From assembly GCF_000021925.1 (NCBI RefSeq), contig NC_011830.1, forward strand, positions 4,623,001 to 4,687,000: DNA of 64,000 nt, given 5' to 3'. The stretch's first letter is position 1. Each line of letters starts with the position of its first letter. Shown in pieces: positions 26,810 through 34,764 of the stretch. The position numbers and the translations under genes were made by a program. The notes under the pieces were generated by a model that was not told the origin of the DNA, did no database searches, and saw nothing but the letters and a program-made list of their open reading frames with translations. The stretch comes from Desulfitobacterium hafniense DCB-2 (GTDB lineage: Bacteria; Bacillota; Desulfitobacteriia; Desulfitobacteriales; Desulfitobacteriaceae).

Positions 26810-26847
26810 ACAACCATAGTCTATACTATGGTTGTTTTTTATTTTTA
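26810..26847 (+). terminator. Terminator of tRNA-Leu
   Basis: Perfect 11-bp stem ACAACCATAGT/ACTATGGTTGT with a 4-nt loop, followed by TTTTTTATTTTT. Confidence 0.93.
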
Positions 26848-26965
26848 AGAATCTTTTCAGCAAAAGTTCAGTTGCTTTTCAGGTTTGTCTATTAGACTGT
26901 TTTATATACAAAAGGATAAATGTCTTTATCTCTCCCTCAAATACATAAAGCCAGGAGGAATGATC

Positions 26966-27412
26966 ATGATCCAAACCGGAAACATCACTTCCACAGAACT
27001 TTCCTTTAAAAAAGATCAGCCATCTCTTAATAAAGCAGAAAAAGAGTCCGGTACTATTAAAAAGGAAGCAGAATCCACTGTAGCGAAAGCCGGACCGGCT
27101 GTAGCGACTGCTGAAGGGACTGTCACCGTAGGCATCTCTTTCGACGGAGACACTGCGGAAATCAGTGAAAAAGGAATGCAAACAGCCAGGAGTTCCTCTT
27201 CACAGCTCGAACCATCGGAAAATACAGAATTAAGCCAAGCCTCTTCTACCGTGAAAACCCTGCTTCAAGACGCTTCCACAGAAGACACTGACACCAGCAA
27301 CTTGTCCCAGTATTCAGAAACCCAGCTTAAAAGTATGGTAAGTCAAGGAACCATTACGCAAAGCCAATATATTAAAGAAATGAGCAGCAGAGGGGAAAAA
27401 ACAGAGCAGTAA
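26966..27412 (+). CDS. Small Ser/Thr/Glu-rich protein of unknown function
   Basis: 148 residues, not recognised. I start at the second of two close ATGs (26966), because AGGAGG is 7 nt upstream of it and only 1 nt from the first. The sequence is strongly polar and rich in Ser, Thr, Glu and Lys, with no membrane helix or cysteine; most of it (~1-115) looks disordered. Residues ~118-141 (YSETQLKSMVSQGTITQSQY) resemble the short helical SHOCT-like C-terminal motif in which a Leu-rich helix is followed by G-x-I-T/S-x-x-Y. It lies between tRNA-Leu and a strong terminator, as a single gene. Confidence 0.6.
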   Translation: MIQTGNITSTELSFKKDQPSLNKAEKESGTIKKEAESTVAKAGPAVATAEGTVTVGISFDGDTAEISEKGMQTARSSSSQLEPSENTELSQASSTVKTLLQDASTEDTDTSNLSQYSETQLKSMVSQGTITQSQYIKEMSSRGEKTEQ

Positions 27413-27497
27413 AAAATCTTCATGAAGACATCTGACCGTCAGATATTCATAGGTAACGGAAATGGGATCCTGAAAAAATCATAGAACGACAAAAGAA

Positions 27498-27538
27498 GGC
27501 CTCCGGCAGATTTTGCTCTGCCGGAGGCCCTCTTTTGT
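27498..27538. terminator. Bidirectional terminator
   Basis: Perfect 13-bp GC-rich stem (27498-27510/27517-27529). T-rich tracts follow on both strands (CTCTTTTG on plus, TTCTTTTG on minus), so it serves the small-protein gene and something ending on the minus strand. Confidence 0.85.
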
Positions 27539-27553
27539 TGCTTGCCGGGCCGT

Positions 27554-27703
27554 TTATTGCAACAGCCCATTTTGCGCTTTTTGTCTAAGGTCTACAGCTT
27601 TTTTTGTTTGACTTCCTATTCCCCCGAGCGTCGTCACGACCGGGGTTTTGCCAGTTCTTACAATCTTCAGGCCCCAGCCCCCGGTCTCGGCTTTAGCGGC
27701 CTC
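27554..27703 (-). pseudogene. Possible 3' remnant of a minus-strand gene
   Basis: A 49-codon open stretch reading EAAKAETGGWGLKIVRTG... and ending GLLQ-stop, 16 bp before a bidirectional terminator. It is bounded upstream by an in-frame TAA and, seven bases further, a TAG, and has no start codon or ribosome site. The amino-acid composition looks protein-like (Gly/Lys/Thr/Val), unlike the other frames. I do not recognise the parent gene. The rest of the gap 27413-27875 holds only a small ATCTGA/TCAGAT hairpin near 27430. Confidence 0.25.
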
Positions 27704-27875
27704 TTAGACCTAATTCTGCCGGGAACTGCTGCAAAGCCGTTTGGGTTCTGCCCTGAATTCGTTATCAGTGCTCTCATTTTATACTACGAAAACTTGATGA
27801 CATTTTAAGGGGGGCAGCTCAGCAAATTTTATCCAAAAATGCTCTCATTTTCATGGCAATCAGCAGGCCATTGCT

Positions 27876-28229
27876 TTACTTATCCAATCTTTCCGTTTGA
27901 ACAGGAACAGGAGCAGCCACGCCGATAAAAACGAAGCGATCTTTACCGGTGTTCCTCATGCCATGAGTTTGTCCCGGTTCAGCGAGAACAGCCATACCTT
28001 TGGAAATGGGAACTTCTTTGCCGTCTCCGGCAAAGTACAGGCCTGACTCCCCTTCAAGGCAAATCCATACATCATCGGCATTGGGATGCATATGCAGGAA
28101 TACTTCTTGACCTGGCTCCAGACACCACATGGCGGCGAGGGTTTTTTCCGATTGATAAACAACCACTTTTTGGGGTACGTCTGCGTTAAACTTAGTCAAT
28201 TTGGTTAAATCATACAGTCTTTTTTCCAC
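27876..28229 (-). CDS. Cupin-domain protein
   Basis: 117 residues forming a single cupin barrel: the first motif GQEVFLHMHPNADDVWICLEG carries His-x-His and Glu/Asp metal ligands, the second motif is EPGQTHGMRNTG. Such small cupins bind a metal and act as sensors, isomerases or oxygenases; the ligand is unknown. I prefer the GTG at 28229 (AGGAG, 9-nt spacing) to a TTG three codons upstream that abuts the same Shine-Dalgarno. It lies downstream of the glc-like cluster on the same strand but beyond its terminator. Confidence 0.8.
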   Translation of the reverse strand: MEKRLYDLTKLTKFNADVPQKVVVYQSEKTLAAMWCLEPGQEVFLHMHPNADDVWICLEGESGLYFAGDGKEVPISKGMAVLAEPGQTHGMRNTGKDRFVFIGVAAPVPVQTERLDK

Positions 28230-28370
28230 AGCAATCAACTCCTATATCATAATTTTTCCCTTCCGCTAGGATATGTACACACTTCCATGTATATTTTATC
28301 ACATTCCCTTTCTTGTAAAAGGTCCCTTTGGATAACCTAAGCAAATTATTTTATAGAGATCTGATAGTGC

Positions 28371-28426
28371 AAGAAAGGGAGCTGCACCTTGATAACCTTT
28401 CGGTTGATAAAAGGAGCAGCTCCCTT
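28371..28426 (-). terminator. Terminator of the glcF-E-D-like operon
   Basis: Outer stem AAGGGAGCTGC/GCAGCTCCCTT (11 bp) with a further imperfect GATAACC/GGTTGATA inner stem; on the minus strand it is followed by TTTCTT. Located 7 bp after the GlcD-like stop. Confidence 0.85.
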
Positions 28427-28432
28427 GAAAAA

Positions 28433-29812
28433 TTAGATGGAAATAATTTTATCAGGGTTAAAACGGTTAGCCGGGTCAAAGGTTTTTTTAAGTTTACGGA
28501 AAGCTTCCATAGCTCCCGGTGTAAATTCCACATCCATATATTTTTTCTTGACCACACCAATGCCGTGTTCACCGCTCATGGTTCCACCCAGAGAAACAGC
28601 CAGCTTGCTCAGGGCTCCTTCTGCACCATGAACCCGTTCCACCTCGTCGGCATGCCGTTGATCGAAGAGCACCAAAGGATGGAGGTTGCCGTCTCCGGCG
28701 TGAGCCACCAGACCGATGATCATATCATACTCTTTGGCAATCTTAAGAATTCCTTCAATAGCTTGGGGGAATTCACTTCTCGGCACCGTAATGTCCTGAA
28801 TCGAATAACAAGGTTTAACACGAGCCACCGAACCGAAAGCAACCCGGCGGGAAAGCCAGATTTGATCCACTTCAGCCGCCGTTTGAGCAATCTTAAAGTC
28901 TCGGGCATTGGCTTTCTTCGTTACTTCACGGATGGTTTCGATTTGCTCATCCATGTCTTCCGGATAGCCGTCAATCTCAATAATCAGAATAGCTCCCGCA
29001 TCCCGGGGAAGTCCGGCATGGCAATAATCTTCCGTGGTATTAATCAGCAGATTATCCATCATTTCCAAGGTTGTGGGGATAATTCCGGCGGCCACGATAT
29101 CGGCAACCGTTTGGGAAGCATCTTCGACTTTATTATAAATGGCCAGCATGGTTTTCTTGGTGACAGGCTTTGGTAAGATACGCAGATAAGCCTTGGTGAC
29201 CAAACCTAACGTCCCCTCAGAACCGACGATGATGCGGGTCAAATCATAACCAGGCTCGCTTTTGAAGTTCCGCCCGCCGGTCCGAATCACCTTTCCGTTA
29301 GGCAGAACCACTTCCAAGCCCAGAATAGAATCACGGGTTACTCCATATTTGAAGCAACGGGGTCCGCCGGAGCACTCCCCGATATTTCCGCCGAGAGTCG
29401 AGGCTTTCCAGGAAGACGGATCGGGGGGATAGTAAAATCCGACCTTTTCCAGTTCTTGCTGAAGGTCAAAGTTAACGACTCCGGGTTCAACCACGGCGAC
29501 GAAATTCTCCGTATCGATCTCCAGCACTTTGGTCATGCGGGTAAAGTTAATGACGATGGATTTTTCCGAAGGAATCGTACCGCCGCTGACATTGGTGCCG
29601 GCACCCCGTGGGACCAGCTTGATATCCTGCTCATTCATATAGTTAACCAGCTCAACCACTTGATCCGTAGTTTCCGGAAACACTGCGCCGATGGCATCGC
29701 CGCTGAGCAATGTACCATCATAACCATAAGCGAAGAGTTCTGTTGGTTTGGTCACCACGTTTTTCTCTCCGACAATCTCTTTCAGTCGATCAACAATCGT
29801 TTGCGATAACAT
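28433..29812 (-). CDS. glcD: FAD-linked 2-hydroxyacid oxidase subunit (GlcD-like)
   Basis: 459 residues of the vanillyl-alcohol-oxidase/FAD type. The FAD-binding PCMH domain (~35-215) has PRGAGTNVSGG (~61-71), ASTLGGNIGECSGG and GSEGTLGLVTK; the C-terminal cap domain carries the HAGDGNLHP metal/substrate motif and GTMSGEHGIG. Such subunits oxidise glycolate or D-lactate in the cytoplasm or at the membrane. RBS AGAAGGAGG before the ATG. Third gene of a minus-strand set with a GlcE-like and a GlcF-like protein; glycolate versus lactate cannot be decided. Confidence 0.92.
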   Translation of the reverse strand: MLSQTIVDRLKEIVGEKNVVTKPTELFAYGYDGTLLSGDAIGAVFPETTDQVVELVNYMNEQDIKLVPRGAGTNVSGGTIPSEKSIVINFTRMTKVLEIDTENFVAVVEPGVVNFDLQQELEKVGFYYPPDPSSWKASTLGGNIGECSGGPRCFKYGVTRDSILGLEVVLPNGKVIRTGGRNFKSEPGYDLTRIIVGSEGTLGLVTKAYLRILPKPVTKKTMLAIYNKVEDASQTVADIVAAGIIPTTLEMMDNLLINTTEDYCHAGLPRDAGAILIIEIDGYPEDMDEQIETIREVTKKANARDFKIAQTAAEVDQIWLSRRVAFGSVARVKPCYSIQDITVPRSEFPQAIEGILKIAKEYDMIIGLVAHAGDGNLHPLVLFDQRHADEVERVHGAEGALSKLAVSLGGTMSGEHGIGVVKKKYMDVEFTPGAMEAFRKLKKTFDPANRFNPDKIISI

Positions 29813-29831
29813 TTTCAGCCCTCCTTCTCTA

Positions 29832-31124
29832 TTAAGCCAACAGACTTACACCTGGATTAAGAATCCCGTTGGGGTCGAATTTGCTGCGCAGTTCACTGAG
29901 GAGACCGGTGGTTTCCGACCACATCTCCCCGTCATTGAACATGTCACACATCAGTTTATGACCAAGGAGGCCGGTAACATTGCCGCCTAAGGACATGGCC
30001 ATTTTGTTGACTTTGGCGGCCAAAGCCATTTTATCGGCATCTTTGGGCAGAACCACACGGGCAACTCCCAAGAGCCCTTCTATTACGACTCCGCTGTTCA
30101 GCTCCCCTTGTATTGCTTTTAATTGAGCCAAAGCCTGAGACATCTTCATGGGACCCACTGCAAATTCCAGTACATTATCCGGAGCGTTGTTCAGCCCTTG
30201 ACGAACCTTAAGCCAGCCACTAATAATTTTCTCATAAGCTTCTTTATCCTCGATGATCGCAACATCGCTACCGCCGCCTAAGGTGAAGATAGACGCGATT
30301 TCATTGGCTAAGTTGGTTCCGGATTTATTGAATCCTTCCAGGTCGATGAGGACCAGATGTCCTTCTCCGGGAAGAATCTCCTGGGCCAGATCCTTGCTCA
30401 CGAGATTCATCCGATCGGGATGAATATGGCGTTTAATCAAGGTACTGAAGGTGGCATTGGCTTTTTGCAAACAATCAAACCGGGCCACGATGGCTCTCTT
30501 GGCAGCCGGCTGGGGTAAAAGCTTAATTAAAATTTTAGTAAAGATACCAAAGGTGCCTTGGCTGCCCACTGCGAAGTGAATGAAGTCATAACCGGAAACA
30601 TTTTTAATACATTTATTGCCGATAAACATAATTTCACCGGTAGGCGTAACCATTTCAAAGCCCATCATAAAGGTTCTTGTCGGTCCGTAGTTAAAGGATT
30701 TGGAATCTGAATCCCCGATGGCAAAGCAGCCGCCCACGGAACTGGTATCCACCGCATAGGGCTCTACCGGGAACAAATATCCGTCAGCCTCCAGCTTTTG
30801 GATGAAATCCTGATGAAGCATACCAGGCTCTACCGTGACAACGAAATTTTTCTTATCGATCTCGAGGATCTTATTCATGCGATTCATGACCAGGGCAATT
30901 CCGCCCTCTAAGCCCTTTGTATCAGCGACCGCTCCGGCAACTGATATCTTAAGCTGTTGTGCATTGGCATATTTAACAACTTTGGATACTTCTTCGGCAT
31001 CTCCGGGGAAGACCACAGCCACCGGCTTACCGTCTCCCTTAAGATATTGTGCCATATCGGCAGGATTGTCCAAGACGTAATTATCGCCCACAATCCCTTT
31101 TAACTCACTTATTGTATTGCTCAT
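29832..31124 (-). CDS. glcE: FAD-binding 2-hydroxyacid oxidase second subunit (GlcE-like)
   Basis: About 430 residues of the same FAD family as the neighbour but more divergent. It retains PVEPYAVDTSSVGGCFAIGD and VSGYDFIHFAVGSQGTFGIFTK in the FAD domain, while the canonical PRGAGT stretch is replaced by SVAGAVADTKG and the metal-binding HxGDGN motif is missing, so it is more a structural/FAD partner than the catalytic subunit (inference). Start at the ATG 31124; the GTG six codons upstream has no ribosome site. It lies 19 bp before glcD. Confidence 0.85.
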   Translation of the reverse strand: MSNTISELKGIVGDNYVLDNPADMAQYLKGDGKPVAVVFPGDAEEVSKVVKYANAQQLKISVAGAVADTKGLEGGIALVMNRMNKILEIDKKNFVVTVEPGMLHQDFIQKLEADGYLFPVEPYAVDTSSVGGCFAIGDSDSKSFNYGPTRTFMMGFEMVTPTGEIMFIGNKCIKNVSGYDFIHFAVGSQGTFGIFTKILIKLLPQPAAKRAIVARFDCLQKANATFSTLIKRHIHPDRMNLVSKDLAQEILPGEGHLVLIDLEGFNKSGTNLANEIASIFTLGGGSDVAIIEDKEAYEKIISGWLKVRQGLNNAPDNVLEFAVGPMKMSQALAQLKAIQGELNSGVVIEGLLGVARVVLPKDADKMALAAKVNKMAMSLGGNVTGLLGHKLMCDMFNDGEMWSETTGLLSELRSKFDPNGILNPGVSLLA

Positions 31125-31177
31125 GACTACCCGCCCTTCCACTCATTTACATTAGAAGCAGACTCATCTTCAAGATT

Positions 31178-32422
31178 CTAGTTCTCGTAAGCTTTAGCCA
31201 TCAAATCTGCCACATGCATTACTTTTTGTTTTTGACCGGCCATGCTGACTCCGCCTTGCAATCTCATGATACATGCAGGACAGCTGGTGGCCACTACTTC
31301 CGCTCCGCTGTCTTGAATGTTCTTGGCCTTCTCCCGGGTAACCTTGGTGGACATTTCATGGTAGAATGCCTGAACCAATCCGGAAGCTCCGCAGCAGCGG
31401 TTGGCTTCAAACATCTCGATATATTCTACTCTCGGCAGGCTCTTTAACATCTGACGAGGCTGTGCTGTCACTTTAATTCCCCGCACCATATGACAGGGAT
31501 CGTGATAAGTTACCTTGACCGGAGTAGAGTTATGGAATTTGCTCTCATCAACGCCGATTTCCGCCATATACTCGGAGAACTCTTTGACTTTAGCACAGAA
31601 GCTCTTTACTCTGGGAAGATACGCCGCATCATCGGCAAAGAGTTTCAGATAATCCTCTTTAAGCATGGCCGCACAGGAGCCGCAGGCGGTAATAATGGCC
31701 TCCACATCCTTAGCCATAAAGGTGTCAATGGTCTTGCGGGCATTGACTTTAGCGGTCTCGAAGTCTCCATAGGCGTATTGAGGCAATCCGCAACAGACCT
31801 GTTCTTTGGGAATAATGACTTCACAGTCATTTTTAGTTAACACTTTAACTACCGAGTGAGCTGTATCATCAAGTGAAAAGTTTAAGAAGCAACCCACATA
31901 AAAAGCAACTTTATGCTTGGGTTGAGCGACGAGAATCCTTTCGGGAACTTGGTTTAAGAATGGGACTTTTGCCACATTCATGCCTTTAATATCCACGCCG
32001 CGGAAATAATCCATGCCATCGACTTTATTAAGGACATTTTTACCAAGACCGCCAAAGAGTTTAAAGGCTCGTTCCAGCTTATTCGGGTTTGCTAAGGTCT
32101 TAAGCGCATAAGATTTAACGAAAGGTTTCACACCATGTCTTAGTTTCAGATCACGTCGGGCCGCCATGACCAATTCTTTGGCACTAACACCACTTGGACA
32201 AGCAACTGCACATTCTCCGCAAAGCAAGCAGCTGTTGATGGAATCTTCATAATCTGCATCAGCCTCAATGACACCATCAGCGACTGCTTTGATCAGTTGG
32301 ACCCTTCCCCGTGAAACCATAGTTTCAGCGCCATCCACTTTGTATGTTTTACAAGCAGTATGGCAGAAACCACATCTGTTACACGTGTTTAGCATTTCAT
32401 AGACTTCTGCTAAAACCCCCAC
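31178..32422 (-). CDS. glcF: Iron-sulfur subunit of 2-hydroxyacid oxidase (GlcF-like)
   Basis: 414 residues. Two N-terminal [4Fe-4S] sites: CNRCGFCHTACKTY (~14-27) and CLLCGECAVACPSG (~65-78). Then two CCG domains (YVGCFLNFS...VCCGLPQ and YHDPCHMVRG...NRCCGASG), which bind further Fe-S or haem-disulfide-type centres and pass electrons towards quinone. Start GTG at 32422 with AAGGGGG upstream. First gene of the minus-strand operon glcF-glcE-glcD. No nearby transporter is seen; an IclR regulator lies just upstream. Confidence 0.93.
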   Translation of the reverse strand: MGVLAEVYEMLNTCNRCGFCHTACKTYKVDGAETMVSRGRVQLIKAVADGVIEADADYEDSINSCLLCGECAVACPSGVSAKELVMAARRDLKLRHGVKPFVKSYALKTLANPNKLERAFKLFGGLGKNVLNKVDGMDYFRGVDIKGMNVAKVPFLNQVPERILVAQPKHKVAFYVGCFLNFSLDDTAHSVVKVLTKNDCEVIIPKEQVCCGLPQYAYGDFETAKVNARKTIDTFMAKDVEAIITACGSCAAMLKEDYLKLFADDAAYLPRVKSFCAKVKEFSEYMAEIGVDESKFHNSTPVKVTYHDPCHMVRGIKVTAQPRQMLKSLPRVEYIEMFEANRCCGASGLVQAFYHEMSTKVTREKAKNIQDSGAEVVATSCPACIMRLQGGVSMAGQKQKVMHVADLMAKAYEN

Positions 32423-32572
32423 TTTTAATTTCCCCCTTCACTGTTAGATGGTCAGACCACCGAATCAAATAGTTAAAATTGCGTAACAATTCAAGTTACT
32501 GAGACTATTATAACTCATCCATATTTTCTTTCAACCCATTGTGAAAATGTTTATTAATTTTTAGGGTCTTCA

Positions 32573-32606
32573 CAAAAAAAACGAGACAGGCCTATCCTGA
32601 TCTCGT
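32573..32606 (-). terminator. Terminator after the unknown gene 32629-33267
   Basis: ACGAGACAGG/CCTGATCTCGT with a one-base bulge, followed on the minus strand by eight U residues. Confidence 0.88.
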
Positions 32607-32628
32607 TTTTGTCATCTGACATCATTTA

Positions 32629-33267
32629 CTAATTTATATGTCTAATCGGCGATGGATAATTATTACAGAAGCGATAGAATCCAAAGACATAGGCCGCCAT
32701 CTTTTCAGGGCGCAGAGCGAACCAGTCTTGGAGGTTATACCGTTCTCCAAAACGATTCTCCATTACCCCGTCGGAACTAATCCAGCCACGGAGGGTTTCA
32801 TCGCCCAAAGCTAATTCCCAACCGGCAAGGCTCTGTCCTTTTTCGCATTGGACAATTCTCAGACCACAGCGAGCGTGATAGATCTCAATCAATTTAACAA
32901 AAAGGCCCATTAATGGATCTTGAAATTCACCACGGCTGTCCGGTAAAGCAAAATCCTTGCTGATTTCTTCAGCCAATTCATTGAGGCCACGCTCCACGCT
33001 GTACCTCGAAACAATGGATGTCCGGATGGTTTTATATCTCAAGACACCTGTATTCAGCTCAAAATGCATGGGGTGAGCCGTACCTTCTAATTGAAGGAGA
33101 ATCTCATCTTTCTTAACCTGCCAAGTTCCCGAATAACGCTTCAGCAAGTGATAAGCAAGCTGGTAGGACAGAATCTGTGCCGCTACCTTAGTCTCGTCGT
33201 GTTGGAAACATCCTTGACATAGTTTTACAGGGTTGTAGTTTGTTAAAGGTAATCTCATGGCGCTCAT
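32629..33267 (-). CDS. Unknown protein in an IclR-controlled position
   Basis: 212 residues, not recognised. No membrane segment or signal peptide. The N-terminus has a CxxC pair (LCQGCFQHDETK, ~18-29) and the C-terminal half has two more cysteines in YHARCGLRIVQCEKG, so a metal site is possible. The middle is mostly beta-rich (FELNTGVLRYKTIRTS) and the C-terminus Trp/Tyr-rich. RBS GAGGAG 9 nt before the ATG. Two palindromic operator-like sites lie 48 and 137 bp upstream and match one in front of the adjacent iclR gene, so this gene is probably the regulator's direct target. It has its own terminator. Confidence 0.65.
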   Translation of the reverse strand: MSAMRLPLTNYNPVKLCQGCFQHDETKVAAQILSYQLAYHLLKRYSGTWQVKKDEILLQLEGTAHPMHFELNTGVLRYKTIRTSIVSRYSVERGLNELAEEISKDFALPDSRGEFQDPLMGLFVKLIEIYHARCGLRIVQCEKGQSLAGWELALGDETLRGWISSDGVMENRFGERYNLQDWFALRPEKMAAYVFGFYRFCNNYPSPIRHIN

Positions 33268-33314
33268 TCCGTCACTCTCCTCTTTTTATTCTCTTTCTTT
33301 TTTGTCCCACATTA

Positions 33315-33329
33315 TAAAACTGCGTTTCA
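33315..33329. promoter_or_regulatory. Candidate IclR operator 2
   Basis: TAAAAC-TGC-GTTTCA, an interrupted palindrome matching the sites at 33404 and 34304, 48 bp upstream of the unknown gene's ATG. Confidence 0.5.
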
Positions 33330-33377
33330 CATTTTCTTTAAAAAAAAGAAAATGGGTATAGAAAATAATGGTGGGGA

Positions 33378-33426
33378 AGAAATATTGAATTTGTTCCGTT
33401 CTTTAAAACGGAGTTTCAATATTTCT
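33378..33426. promoter_or_regulatory. Long inverted repeat containing candidate IclR operator 3
   Basis: AGAAATATTGAA and TTCAATATTTCT (12 bp) enclose a CCGTT/AACGG stem. Within the right half lies TAAAAC-GGA-GTTTCA (33404-33418), the same palindrome as operator 2. It may double as the iclR transcript end, but no U-tract follows. Confidence 0.5.
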
Positions 33427-33491
33427 TGTGGCTATATTATCATCTCTGGCCTTAAACGTCAAGAATAAAATTTTCTAAACATTTTAACATT

Positions 33492-34280
33492 CTACCGTTT
33501 AAAATAGCTATATCCTAACTTAGCAGAAATAATTTCCCCGCTGCGCTTCAGTTCCTGTCCTATATGCTCGATGCCTTTTTCTCTTATCCTCGCTGCCGGA
33601 CCGGAGACACTGATAGCCCCAATAGCCCGTCCGGAAAAATCATAGACAGGTGTACCCAGGCAGATAATCCCAATTTCATTTTCCTCAAACTCAACCGAAA
33701 TCTGGGTATTGCGGATTTCATCCAGGTTTTCCAAGAGCTTCGCCGGCTCTATCAGGGTATTGGGCGTATAGCCAGGCATTCCCTTGGTCTCCAGAATTCT
33801 CATGACTTCTTCCTCAGGCATTGTCGAAAGGAGAGCTTTCCCTACCGCAGTGCAATGCATAGGGGCTCTGCGTCCAACTTTGGAACGCATACTTACCACA
33901 TGGGAGCTTTCCCTTTTGTCAATATAGACTACTTCACCATCATCATGAAGGACTAAGTGAACCACTTCATCCAGTGACTTCGCTAAATCCTCCAGGATAG
34001 GTCCAGCCACTATGCGTATCTCCAGATCATTAAAGAAGCGAATTCCCAGTTCCACTATTTTAATTCCCAATTTATAGCGCTCACTGTTTTTTTCTTTTTC
34101 CACATATCCACGATAACACAGGGTCTGCAAAATCCGGTGCACCGTACTTTTATGAAGACTGATTCGGTTACCGATTTCGGTAACCCCTAAAGGCTCCTCA
34201 GTGTGGGCCAAAACTTCAAGTATATCCAACGAACGTTCTAAGGTTTGTACATATTTTTCTGCCACTGCAAAATCCTCCAA
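33492..34280 (-). CDS. IclR-family transcriptional regulator
   Basis: 262 residues. N-terminal winged helix-turn-helix (~5-70: LERSLDILEVLAH...GVTEIGNRISLHKSTVHRILQTL), then the IclR effector-binding domain (~80-255) with the typical GRRAPMHCTAVGKALLS block and the C-terminal AIGAISVSGPAARI. IclR proteins usually respond to small organic acids. It sits upstream of the unknown gene and the GlcF/E/D operon on the same strand. A perfect interrupted palindrome 24 bp upstream of its start suggests autoregulation. Confidence 0.92.
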   Translation of the reverse strand: MEDFAVAEKYVQTLERSLDILEVLAHTEEPLGVTEIGNRISLHKSTVHRILQTLCYRGYVEKEKNSERYKLGIKIVELGIRFFNDLEIRIVAGPILEDLAKSLDEVVHLVLHDDGEVVYIDKRESSHVVSMRSKVGRRAPMHCTAVGKALLSTMPEEEVMRILETKGMPGYTPNTLIEPAKLLENLDEIRNTQISVEFEENEIGIICLGTPVYDFSGRAIGAISVSGPAARIREKGIEHIGQELKRSGEIISAKLGYSYFKR

Positions 34281-34303
34281 TCGGCTGCTAAAGTTTCATC
34301 AAC

Positions 34304-34318
34304 CGAAACTCTGTTTCG
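34304..34318. promoter_or_regulatory. Candidate IclR operator 1 (autoregulatory)
   Basis: CGAAAC-TCT-GTTTCG, perfect 6-bp arms, 24 bp before the iclR start. Same layout as the two sites upstream of the neighbouring gene. Confidence 0.55.
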
Positions 34319-34403
34319 AACTACTACCTATTGCCTAGTATGACTTTTTTAAAAACTGAAGTCAAGTCATGAATGTGCCTAAATGTATAATTTTCATACA
34401 AAA

Positions 34404-34425
34404 AGCACTGGATTCCTCCAGTGCT
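34404..34425 (-). terminator. Displaced tRNA-His terminator
   Basis: AGCACTGGA/TCCAGTGCT (loop TTCC) followed by TTTTTG on the minus strand, just beyond the 25-bp att-like copy. Its position fits the original end of the tRNA transcript before an insertion. Confidence 0.7.
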
Positions 34426-34435
34426 GAATACTCAT

Positions 34436-34460
34436 ATGGGGTGGATGAGGGGACTTGAAC
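34436..34460 (-). repeat. Distal att-like copy of the tRNA-His 3' end
   Basis: 25-bp exact match to 35818-35842, covering the CCA end, the 3' acceptor strand and the T-arm 3' half. The match stops where the tRNA continues with the T-stem. Confidence 0.85.
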
Positions 34461-34764
34461 TACTAACTCTTATAATTTCCAATGAAAAAAGACCCTAGAA
34501 TAAATCAAGGATCTTCATAACTAGCTCAGTTAATTGCCCGAACACGATGATAACACATACCACTTACCAAGACAACGGCGTGTACTCGGGACTTACTGTT
34601 AACTTACTTTGAATTTTATAATATAAAATAATAAAAGTCAATAAAATTTTGTAGCACCAATCGCCTATGAATGACACTCATTGAGCGCAGACCCTGATAA
34701 AGGCATACCATAGGACTTATTGTTGATGCTACTATATAATAGTATTCACAATATACCATGAAAT

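Noticed and set aside
27542..27808. 88-residue plus-strand ORF after the small-protein gene
   Set aside because: No ribosome site; it starts within a terminator's T-tract region, and the opposite strand looks more protein-like.
28328..29176. 282-residue plus-strand ORF opposite glcD
   Set aside because: It overlaps the glcD terminator and coding sequence on the other strand; no recognisable domain.
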